Assembly (NCBI GenBank): GCA_027186245.1
Contig: CP114484.1
Span: forward strand, 12,596,001-12,660,000
Origin: Coriaria nepalensis
Lineage: Eukaryota > Streptophyta > Magnoliopsida > Cucurbitales > Coriariaceae
Direction: 5' to 3'
Length of the DNA: 64,000 nucleotides
Shown piece by piece: positions 54,730 to 64,000 of this stretch. The notes beneath the pieces are model-generated. The model had not been told where the DNA came from. It was given only the letters and a program-made list of their open reading frames with translations, and made no database searches. Within the stretch, counting starts at the first letter, position 1, and every line of letters starts with the position of its first letter. The translations under genes and the position numbers were made by a program.

Positions 54730-56091
54730 TTATTTAGGTCGATTACAAGCTATATTCTCGGTATTAATCGAACACTCCTGCAAGTCGGCCAAAGAATATG
54801 ATCTCCAAGGAGAGAAATTACTTTGAGGAGGATTAGTAGACAATGAGGCTAAGTTACCATTAGAAGCTCTGCTTCGTGGATGCAGAGGTGGAAGACGAGG
54901 TGGAGACCGTGAATTCGAGCCTGAATTGGATGAGTCTTCGCTGCTATAACTATCTGAATTGCCCATAGCAACAGCCAAAGCTAACGAACTGCAGCTTGGG
55001 GTCATAATCGGCCTCTTTGATATCCCAACATTATTGCTTCTGCGAGGAAAACTCCGATTCTTGTCCCAACCATGGTTAAAGGCCATTCGATTTCTGCATT
55101 TTCGTATATAGGCATTTTCCGGTTTTGCAATGTCTTTAACAGCACAAGTAGTGGAACCCTCTCCCAAGTTGGTAAAGGATTTAGATTTACCATTATAGAA
55201 CTTTGAGATGCCTCTCCTGCAACACAGTTACAAAATAACAAATCAATTCCCCATTGCAGAAACATTTACAAATTAGAGAAATTCTTGCAATAAGCTTTGC
55301 TTTTACGCTGCTTTAAGAATGTCTCAAATGTTGTTCCAGAGTTGTTGGAACCAAAGTTGACCAAGAAAGGTAATTAACAGCAAATAGCAAGTTACTTTGT
55401 GATCCGTTCCATCTGATATTTTTGAAATCAATAAAATAGGAAACACTAGTATCATGTCTGACCATGCTTAGTTGTACCCGAGATCAAAATTAATTAATTA
55501 ATTAATTAATTAATTATATGAATCTTGTTCGTTAAAGACTAGGGAGCTAATCTATATAACGTTTGGACAAGACAGAGATTATCAATAAATGAAAAACAAA
55601 AAACCATCTGACCAAATTATGAATTAGAATTCAAGGGACCAGGTAAGATAATTAGTTGTAAATTTTCCAGTTTATGATTCTGGAGCTGTTGATGACCATG
55701 GAATAATTTAGGGATAAATTTAAAGGAAAAAAAAAACTACTAAATCGAGGAAGGAAATGGATAGAGACCTGATAGGCAGAACCTCCTCCAAAGAGTCCAT
55801 CATATCTAAAGGTCCCTTGTACGAGCTCTGAGCCTCATTTTCGCCGCTATCCTCACCGTCCGATGACCTCTCAGACAGATCGCTATTTCTTCCGATCGAC
55901 GAAGAAGAAGACGAAGACGACGACGACCTACACGCATCCAGCTTCTCCGTCCCTAGAACATCTCCGCCGTCGAAGACTCTCCGAACAACCGAAACAATCT
56001 CCGGCGCCTTGAAAACCGAAACGTACGACACAACTCCAGTCGGTATTCCAGACGGATCGATCCCCCTAGTAGTGTCCAAAGCGATCGACAT
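54730..56091 (-). CDS. OXIDATIVE STRESS 3-like nuclear protein
   Basis: Two exons, 56091-55769 and 55216-54730, give 269 residues. The exon junction falls in the family's hallmark block, PIRRGISKFYNGKSKSFTNL, which identifies the OXS3/O3L group (formerly in the senescence-regulator set). Before it come a Ser-rich acidic run (RSSSSSSSSSSIGRNSDLSE) and DMMDSLEEVLP. After it come CRNRMAFNHGWDKN and a Ser/Pro-rich tail ending PPRLPPLHPRSRASNGN. Low-complexity Ser and no membrane helix fit the nuclear, chromatin-linked stress-tolerance role reported for Arabidopsis OXS3. The biochemical function is not established. Both exons are open and the intron is GT-AG. The gene converges on ERECTA. Confidence 0.85.
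55490..55516. repeat. (TTAA)n microsatellite in the OXS3-like intron
   Basis: Roughly seven TTAA units lie inside the single intron. Confidence 0.9.
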
Positions 56092-57729
56092 AACAGCACG
56101 CTAACAGATTAATAAATATCGACTCGCAATCTGTGCTGAGAAACAGGAAATAAAAAAGTTCCAGAAGGTCGGTTTAAGAAAGGCTGTCTTTAAAGTGAGC
56201 AAGCTTAAGGAAAGGAAGCAGGTGAAAGATCATGTAGATACCAGATAGAAAGGTGGGTAGTTAAGAAATTATATCACTTGGAAGACCTCCATAGCAGATG
56301 GATTGGACGATCGCGACCCATATATTTCCTCTTTTAACAAGAATGGCAGATAGAGAGAGAAGATAAGACGAGGGAGGAGGAGTAGTGCAGGGGATGAGAG
56401 CATTATATTTATATTATTATTTAACTTTATTTGTGATATAAAATAAAATAAAATAAAATAAAAGTTTAAACCTTATCCTGATCCACTGGATATTAAAATA
56501 ATGAGTGAAAATATGTAATAAAATATTATTTATTTTTTTTTTATTTTTTATTTTTATAAATTGTGTATAATATAAAATAACATATTAATATGTCATTTCT
56601 TGATCCCACTTAACCTAAGTTTATAATAAAAACAAGAAACATATTGTTTTTTTTTATTTTTAATTTTACGTAATTTATTTAACGGTGAAGATCATGAAAA
56701 TACAGCGTGGAGAGTGCCAATACGTGTTTGTTGAAGCGTTTAGTATATTCCAATACTTTTACTTCTTGATTCCTTCCTTATCTTCTTTTTTTGGTGTTCT
56801 CTTGACTCATTCCTTCCTTCCTTCATCTCTGTGTGCGGCCAGCCCAGCGGATTAACAAATGAGAATGTCATGTGACGTGACACGACACGACACGTTGATC
56901 TGTTGGAGAGATGAACGGTGGATTACAAGACACGTGGTCGCTATTGGTCGGCTTGATAAATCTAGCTAGGTCTGAACTTATCAAAGACAGAATTCCATCG
57001 GGCAGCTTGAACTTATCCTCTCGATGTGTGGGGACCAGGTTGTGTTTACAAATTCTGAAGCAAAAGATCTTGTCTGGATTACACTTTAGAAAATGATCCA
57101 TCATTTGTCTGAAGAAATTTCTTAACTTGTTACATATTTTTAAGTTTGAACTGAGTAAGAGGTCCAAATATTGCTTTTTTTGATTGAATTGACATTAGAA
57201 TATTTTGATCGACGTGTCGCTAGTAATTGAGTAATTGATTTAAATTAAAGGTGAATACATTATATTTAATAAAGTTAAAATAATTAATATGATTTGTTCA
57301 TAATATATTAATTTAATTTTAAATATTAATTAATAATCATCAATGGAATATAATTTAAATTGAGATAATTTTAATAAAAATAAAAATTATTATAAAAACT
57401 TAACCGGACTATAGAAATTATTTTATCAAGAAAGTTACATGAAAAAGCAATGTGGGCTTATCAAGAAGTGATATGATTCCGACCACATACGCTATCCACT
57501 TGGCGGGGAGATTAGTCATGTTGCGAATCACAAATTAACGTGCAAATTTAAAATGATTAGAAATGGGTCCAAATGGAAGATGTTTGTCGGTTTGCTATTT
57601 ACCTTAGTTTCCATGACAGGCAATATTGACGTAGGTAAACAAGATACAGACTTGAGTCTTGCCGTAGGTAACATCACTAGCTGCACATATATATATATAG
57701 ATTGTGACCTGGAATTTCTAACATCTAAT
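56092..57729. other. Promoter of the OXS3-like gene and intergenic
   Basis: The first 300 bases carry the OXS3-like leader and promoter. AT-rich DNA follows, with (AAAAT)n at about 56437-56462 and a short (CGACA)n run at 56880-56893. No gene is seen to 57729. Confidence 0.6.
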
Positions 57730-59700
57730 CAAACATTGCACCCAGCAACCATACAAAGAAAAATAAACTCTTCCACCATTTACATACAAGCTGACTTGAC
57801 TGAGAAACTCCCATCTCGGCGAGGGAGCCAAATGTGCCTCTCAGGACATGAGTTTAACGTAGGGAGCTGCTGCTCCACATAATGCCTCTCCTCCATATCC
57901 AGTCCCTTCGGATCCCAACCAACATTGAGCATGCTATTTTGAACCGTATCCAAACTCTTTATCGTAAAAGATCTATGGCAAGAATACCATGGCCCCAGTT
58001 ATCATGCCAGAAAACAACAGAATCGCCTATGCCCACCTGCCATTGAGAGTGTTCTAACAAGAGATCTCGAACCTCAATGAGGTCCCTCCATAGTCGAGAA
58101 CAGGACCGGTTGCACAACCGAAGAGAGAGGTGGCCCCTTAGTGTATTTTTATGCTTGATGAAAGAACACCAAACAGAGGAACCTGTCAAAAGATTCCATA
58201 AACGCTTCAAAGAAAAGGCTTTCTTCATGTCTAGTAGTCTACGTAAGCCTAGACCCCCTTCCTCTTTACCTGTACATAACGACTTCCAAGCGACCCAATG
58301 CCCTCTTTTTAGAAGCCCCATCCGAACTCCATACAAATTTAGCAAGAAGGGCTTCAAGATCCGTAAGGACCCATTTGTTAACACAACAAGAAGCTAACAA
58401 ATAGAGAGGTAAAGAAGAGAGGACATGTTTGATTACTATAAGTTTCCCTCCTGAAGATAATAAGTAGGCTTTCCAACCCTCAATACGAGCAGCCGCCTTA
58501 CCGATGAGAAAGTCATAGTCACAAGCTTTAATTTGACCAAAAGAAATAGGAACATCCAAATACTTACAAGGAAAATAACCTTGAGTGAAATTCGTGCTGT
58601 TACTAATCAATTGCCTCCTAACAGGAGGGCAATTAGGGTGAACGAAGAAATTACTCTTCCCTTTAACACACCGACCAGGTTCCTTAAGCTATTAACACTA
58701 CCGTTGCAAAAAAAGAATGTATCGTAGCGAAAGGAATAATGTTATCATTAATCGCAGCGTTGGCCAGATTGCGGCTCAACACTTCTTCGGCCAACATAAA
58801 TAAAAGAGGAGAAATAGGGTCGTCTTGCCGTAAGCCCCGAGACACTAGAAACCAACCTTTATAAACCCCCTGAAAAGCCACTGAAATTGACACATTATTG
58901 AAACAGTGTTGGACCGTGGTGATAAAAGCTTCCCCAAACCCGAATCTTTGAAGAACTTCCAAAATGAAGTCACGGGTCCATTCTATCATGCGCCTTCATC
59001 ATTTTAGGAAGGACAGTAGCCATGGCTTTGGAGAAAATCTTGTAGCATATGTTACACAGGCTAATCGGACAAAAGACAGATAATGCCGCCGGCTGAGTTT
59101 TTTGAGGAATAAGCACTAGAATGGTACTAGTAAAAGAGAGTGGCAAAATTTCACCCATTAAAAAATAATTTGCTGCCGCTAGAAGATCTTCCTTGATAAA
59201 TATCCCAAGCATTTTGGAAGAAAGCCGAGGAAAAGGAATCAAAACTCTGAGCTCCATCTAAAGGAATGAACCAAAGAGAATATTTGATTTCTGCCAAAGT
59301 AAAGGGGTGTATGAGGAGTGCATTATCTGTATCGGAAACAAGATTAGGGACATTATAAAAAACCCAAACATCAGAAGAAATCGGCTCGGCTTTATAGAGA
59401 TCTGTATAAAACGCAATCGCTGCTTGATGAAAGGCTGCTGGATCGGCCTAACTCAAACCATTAGAATCCCGGATTTGAGACAAGCAAAGGGGCTTATTTT
59501 TAATTTGTAAAGAAGCATGGAAGAATTTGGAATTAGAATCACCTTCCTCAGGTCAATGTTCCTTCGATTTCTGCTTCCAGTAGATTTCTTCATTAAGGAG
59601 ACATTTATTATATTCATGGAGCTTATAAGAACTCTACTATGGAGCTTAACAACTCTACCAAAGTGTACCAATACGTTGAATATTGTCGTCATCGATCCAT
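57730..59700 (-). mobile_element. LINE (non-LTR retrotransposon) relic, inactive
   Basis: Read on the minus strand, broken frames give in order: a linker with CLKSGILMV; RT-domain pieces (LPLSFTSTILVLIPQ, FCPISLCNICYKIFSKAMAT, HDRMDP); RT motifs FRQ-like to GLRQDDPISPLLFMLAEEVL; then CKYLDVPISFGQ and IEGWKAYLLSSGGKLIVIK; and a C-terminal zf-RVT region with GIGDSVVFWHDNWG and LPRRDGSFSVKS. Frames shift at about 59257, 58980, 58684 and 58384. The FADD/YADD catalytic motif is gone: the text jumps from the ATIHSF region to FCNGSVNSLRNL and then KSNFFV. The endonuclease domain is absent or unrecognisable. No target-site duplication was found. Confidence 0.9.
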
Positions 59701-60102
59701 AGATCGATAATGCCCGAAAAAGAAATATTTGAAGATTTAATTATTCTCTGTAATCGAGAGATAGTATTAGGCTTGCCCAGGTAATGTCAAAAGAAGATGT
59801 AAGAAGTGACGCCCAACAAATAAACACAGAGAAGAATGAACATATGATACGTTGACTAAAATGTAGTAAAACAGGCCATGTGTAGTGTAACCTTTGCATA
59901 CAAGATCAGGCCAAGTCCTCCCCCTTGGCGTATATTGAAAACTCACTAATTATATTCTTTATATATATGAAGTTCCGTTCCTCTTCTAATCAAATACCCT
60001 TTTTTGGGACAATTTAACAATCAACTACTAGATTTAATCAGCAACCAATTGCTCTTCCAAAAAACTTAAGACAATGGTGCCAAGAGAAATGGACCACACC
60101 CA
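59701..60102. other. Spacer between LINE relic and FAP2
   Basis: Possible further LINE-derived sequence at the left and FAP2 3' UTR at the right. No coding frame. Confidence 0.5.
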
Positions 60103-62490
60103 TCAACATCTTCTGATAATGCCCACAACATTTCGCCCAATCTCTTCTTTTGTTTTCTCTGAAACTGGAACGTCTCCTATATACATGCCAAAGAAAGCCC
60201 CTGCAAAATGCAAATATAACCGTATTACTACATCATGATTCTCTTCATTCAATCAGCATTCAGATTCACTTACTGCATAAATCCTTGCTTTGAACGGCTC
60301 CGATCCGATTGCCTCCAACTGCACAAGAGATCATGTTCAGTTGTGAATTATCATTTACAAAAAGGTACGAGTAAATTCCTTATCAACAATGAACAAACTT
60401 ACTTTCAGTAATTAATTGGCCATCTGATGTTCGTCGAAAATTAATTGTTGTTCCCTGCAATGTCACAATAAAGTTTACTTTTAAGTTATAACTCAGCAAA
60501 AGTGGAGACAAGAAGAGGGAGAAAATTCAAATGCAGACTCACTCTTGGCAATGGAATATCTTCTGTGAAGTAAGAACCAAATTTTTCCAGACAATGAAAA
60601 TCTGAATCTGGGTTTGTCTAACAGAAATTGACAAAATTTTCGAAAGTCAGGGATAACATTCTTTTAATAAAACAGGAGTGGGACAAAGAATCTTGTTTCT
60701 CTTTGTCAACGTTTACCTTCAATAATCGGGCTCGAAGCGATTTCTCAAAAGCACTGCAACAAAAAATAATGCTCATCAAGTAGCTTACAAGCAAAAAAAA
60801 AAAAAAAGTAAACATGGGAGACAAATATAAACGGTATTAAGGTTGTGTACTGATAATATTCGAAGCCAACATATAGGAGAATGAAGGAAGGGGATTTTCT
60901 GACTGAATAAGGAATACAACATCTAACCAAATAAATGTTTATTAAACAGTAAAGTAAGTAACGTACTCTCTAACAGAATTAATTTTCATCCCATTGCAGT
61001 TAACCACAAGTCTAACAGTCATATCGATATCCTCCCTGCAGCACCAGAATATATGTTTGCGAAGATAAGATCGATGATCATAAAGAAAAAGCATCCAAAG
61101 TGCTACTTATGTGTTACATTCATTCTGACGACACTCATTCAATGATATTGTTTTAAGAATTTGTTCCGTATAACCAAAGCTGAATACCTGAGAAGGTCTT
61201 GGTAGAAACCAGAGCATTTGTTTAGTTTGTCTGCCACAATCGAAGCATATTTTGAACCCAACTTCTCACATACCTCTTTAGGATGAACATCTACAAGAAA
61301 GTTCAAGTCAAATGGATGAACAAAGGAAGAAGTCACACAACATTAAACTATATACATTCACAGAAAGATACACGGCAAATTAATGTGATTAAAATTCAAA
61401 TATACTTACAGAAGCCAAAAGCATAGACCTTAAGTGACTTAATTTTAATTATTTTCATAATTCTGGATCCAGTTCCAACAAGAACCTGATATATACACGC
61501 AAATTAAAAATAAAAATAAAGTAAAAATTACATCTGAAGTATAAAAGTAACAGAGATGTTTGGAATTCCTTAGGAAATTAAACAACTTAGAATCAAAGAT
61601 ACTGACCTCTGAACTTAACCTGGAATTGTTGTCTCTGTATAAGCTATTGTCCAATATCATGGGAAACTCAATGCCTGTTATGGGCTCAACAGCTTGCCTC
61701 TTCCAGTTGAAGTCAGGGTAAGATAAACTGCCACTTGCTCTGCGCTCAACTTCACAAGGTCTATGATCTATGCATCCACACACTTGAACATCACCATTCT
61801 CCAACGGAACAGCTAACACCTCAGAAGATCTAAGACAGCCCACATAATGAAACAAATTTGTCTTATTAATAACTGAAGAGAAAACCCAATCATCTCATAC
61901 ACACATAAAAGTTTAAAAAATAATAATAATAAGAAGAAGAAGATGATGAAGAAATAGATAATGACTTACAAGTTGTTAAATGGTGGAACTAAAGCAGTGG
62001 CTAATGAGAGCACAGGATGAGATTGAAATCTGGTAGCCTCATGACCAAGGAGTTTCATGGGGGTACTAAATATCTTACCAAAAAAAACCGGAACGGAAGA
62101 TTCTCTGTTGTTCGGTTGAAAAATGAAGTGAAATCCAGTAAGATTGTTTTGATTGGAAGTAATGTTCTTTACTTGTGCAGTATACTTACAACGCCCAGTT
62201 TTCGAACTACGTGGATTACCACTTATATTCTGGGTCAGATTTGAACTAGAAGCACTAGAGAACCACAAAAGTAAAGCAGAGGCAAATTTCGACATGCAGT
62301 TAAATGCGCCTTCAAGAGCTAAACTACCAGGAATGAACAGGTGCCTAGATTGATGAAGAGAATTGTCCATAAATGAACTCATCTGAGAAAATAAGTGACC
62401 TCCTAGATTGGGTGAGACGAAGGGCTCCATGGGTAAGATATATGGTGACCCTCCATCAAGATCCATGAAGAATAACCAATTATTCCTCAT
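60103..62490 (-). CDS. FAP2: Fatty-acid-binding protein 2 (chalcone-isomerase fold, FAP2 type)
   Basis: Ten exons were traced: 62490-61970, 61829-61607, 61485-61410, 61290-61188, 61035-60967, 60753-60717, 60617-60543, 60454-60413, 60318-60274 and 60200-60103. All have GT-AG borders and matching phases. The start MRNNWLFFMDLDGGSPYILP is the family opening. A long N-terminal region leads to the chalcone-isomerase fold: GTGSRIMKIIKIKSLKVYAF, GFYVHPKEVCEKLG, DMTVRLVVNCNGMKINSV, TTINFRRTSDGQLI, then FFGMYIGDVPVSEKTKEEIG. Proteins of this fold include enzymes and non-catalytic fatty-acid binders; Arabidopsis FAP2 belongs to the latter group. Whether a plastid transit signal exists is not obvious from the N-terminus. 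No lesion is seen. From memory its Arabidopsis counterpart sits two loci from ERECTA, as here. Confidence 0.9.
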
Positions 62491-62563
62491 TCTCTTAAGC
62501 TTTCCTCAATGGCTGAGATTTTGCACAGGATAACAATGGGATGATGTTATGTGCACAATTTAC

Positions 62564-62982
62564 CTGCAACAAGATTTACATTTAAATGCTGGAAAAATAA
62601 ATAAATAAAAAATAAAATTGCCAGCCCTGCTTTAGATTAAGAACAACAAAAATTTGATACAAAACCAATTCACATGAAATTGAAACTATATGTCACATTT
62701 GATGTATTGACTCCAGATAATACATTTCAATACAAGTAGATTCATTCCAGATTAAGTACCACATCTTTAAGTACTTTCATTGAGAACTGAGGAGTTTTTC
62801 ATTCTGTTTCTGAGAGATTCGTGAGAAATGGTACAAAACTACAAATTGGTTGAACTTTCTCTAAAGAATTTTCACTTTCCTTTTCAGCTGTATTCTTTCT
62901 AACGTTGATCCGGTTACGAGACGGGAATCAGACGTAACAATTTAACCAAAAGAAAAACGAAACAAAAAAGAAAAAGAGGAAC
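62564..62982 (-). other. Probable 5' UTR intron of FAP2
   Basis: On the minus strand a donor CAG|GTTCCTC (intron begins 62982) and an acceptor TTGTTGCAG|G (exon resumes 62563) frame 419 bases, 73 bases upstream of the start codon. Inferred from splice shape. Confidence 0.5.
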
Positions 62983-64000
62983 CTGAGTTTACAAACCAAA
63001 AATGACTTCTCACAGCGAGATCCAGGTGTTTCCGATGAAGGCTTTTCAGCATTGACACTTTAGGGTTCTTGTTCGAATTTCGGAGGCTTCAAAAGAGAAA
63101 GAAAGAAAGAAAGGAAGAGAGAGAGAAAGAGAGAGGCGAATATGCGTTGTTTATGCAATAGAACAAGTCGCAGTTGTTCAGACGATTCTTCCACATTTTC
63201 AACCTGGGGACCAGGATCGAAATATATGAAACGGTACCGGGGTCTTTTCGTCATTCGACTGGTCAAGCTTCCTGCGCTGATTTTGTGTTTGGCGCGGAAA
63301 AAACGATTTTCGTTGAAATGTAATTGGGCTTTTCGTCAACGGCCTTTGTCGGAAATTTTGCGCTTTGACGGTTTTGTCCTTTTCAAGGTATCCCTGTTGT
63401 TTTTGAGTTTCTATTCTACTTTTATTTTTTCCACGTGCGCCTCCACTGCATGGCGCGTTCGGTGATTATTCGTGACGTGTCTGTAAAAATAAAAACAAAT
63501 ATTTTATTAATTAACGTTGCAAAGAAGATCACGTACTTTTTCTTTTATTGTTCTTCAGACAAGATCAATGGAACACGTGGCAATTGATCAGACGAAATCA
63601 ATCCTTCTCTGCAAATTCAATGTGTTTCCGATTCCGATTCCGATTCGGATTAATAAGATATTAATAATCACGATGCTATAAAACACTCTCAAACTCACTG
63701 GATTTTTTGAATAATAAGTTTAATTAGAACTAGATTTCATAAGTTGACGTAATAATAATATTTCAACGTAGGATTAGAGAAAGTTGCTCAAATCTGATTT
63801 GTCCCAGAAAGCGAAAATTATGATAAAAGGTAAAAGAGAGTCTATCATTTGCTTTCTCAACTGTATTTTAAGTCCCAAACTGATTTTAACCGTCAATGAT
63901 TCAATTTAGACAGACAAAAATTTAATTTTAAAATAAAATGCTAAAATCTGAGTGTCTTCAAATATAGATTGGCTTTATCAAAATCTGTTACAAGTGTTCA
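62983..64000. other. FAP2 leader, promoter and intergenic
   Basis: A purine-rich tract at about 63091-63137 is a CT-rich leader on the FAP2 strand. A plus-strand open frame at 63142-63465 crosses the promoter but resembles no protein I know. The rest is AT-rich and without a gene. Confidence 0.55.

Noticed and set aside
57553..57882. Plus-strand frame of 109 codons
   Set aside because: It overlaps the minus-strand LINE C-terminal region, which reads as zf-RVT text; the plus frame has no similarity.
63142..63465. Plus-strand frame of 107 codons upstream of FAP2
   Set aside because: It spans a leader and promoter region, has a composition unlike a protein and matches nothing known; no splice or start context supports it.

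Overview
The window is nuclear DNA from a flowering plant, most likely a eudicot. Genes are split by many short introns with GT-AG borders. Intergenic DNA is very AT-rich with many TA microsatellites, and every recognisable protein has a clear plant orthologue (CDPK, MSL channel, R2R3-MYBs, CKX7, ERECTA, an OXS3-like protein, FAP2). I cannot name the species. There is no bacterial, viral or CRISPR content and no sign of a wholly new system; the unusual material is gene decay, local duplication and transposon relics.

Layout. 1-606: 3' end of a calcium-dependent protein kinase. 1818-4363: MscS-like mechanosensitive channel. 6818-8959 (-): PRP28-type DEAD-box helicase (RH21). 9290-9350 (-): 5'-truncated tRNA-Asp. 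9544-10669: decayed ndhU-type gene carrying a SINE-like insertion. 13.0-14.3 kb: Ty1/copia relic. 14.3-28.5 kb: cluster of R2R3-MYB genes of the TT2/subgroup-5 type (one on the minus strand with an apparent late frameshift, two on the plus strand that look intact, one exon-3-only pseudogene), interrupted by a Ty3/gypsy relic at about 19.4-20.7 kb. 31783-34766: cytosolic cytokinin oxidase CKX7. 38119-43550: F-box/LRR protein 15 (SLOMO). 44.0-45.0 kb: two decayed small coding segments. 47837-53687: ERECTA receptor kinase. 54730-56091 (-): OXS3-like nuclear protein. 57.7-59.7 kb (-): dead LINE. 60103-62490 (-): chalcone-isomerase-fold fatty-acid-binding protein FAP2.

How the genes relate. The genes do not form one pathway. 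The MYBs are expected to control proanthocyanidin/flavonoid genes through bHLH partners. CKX7, ERECTA and SLOMO all bear on meristem and organ growth but are separate loci. From memory, ERECTA and FAP2 are near neighbours in Arabidopsis (At2g26330, At2g26310), as are NdhU and CKX7 (At5g21430, At5g21482), so parts of the window look like conserved microsynteny.

Exon borders were read by eye from frame continuity and splice dinucleotides. The spliced lengths of the MSL, MYB2, MYB3, CKX7 and OXS3-like models divide evenly by three, which supports them.
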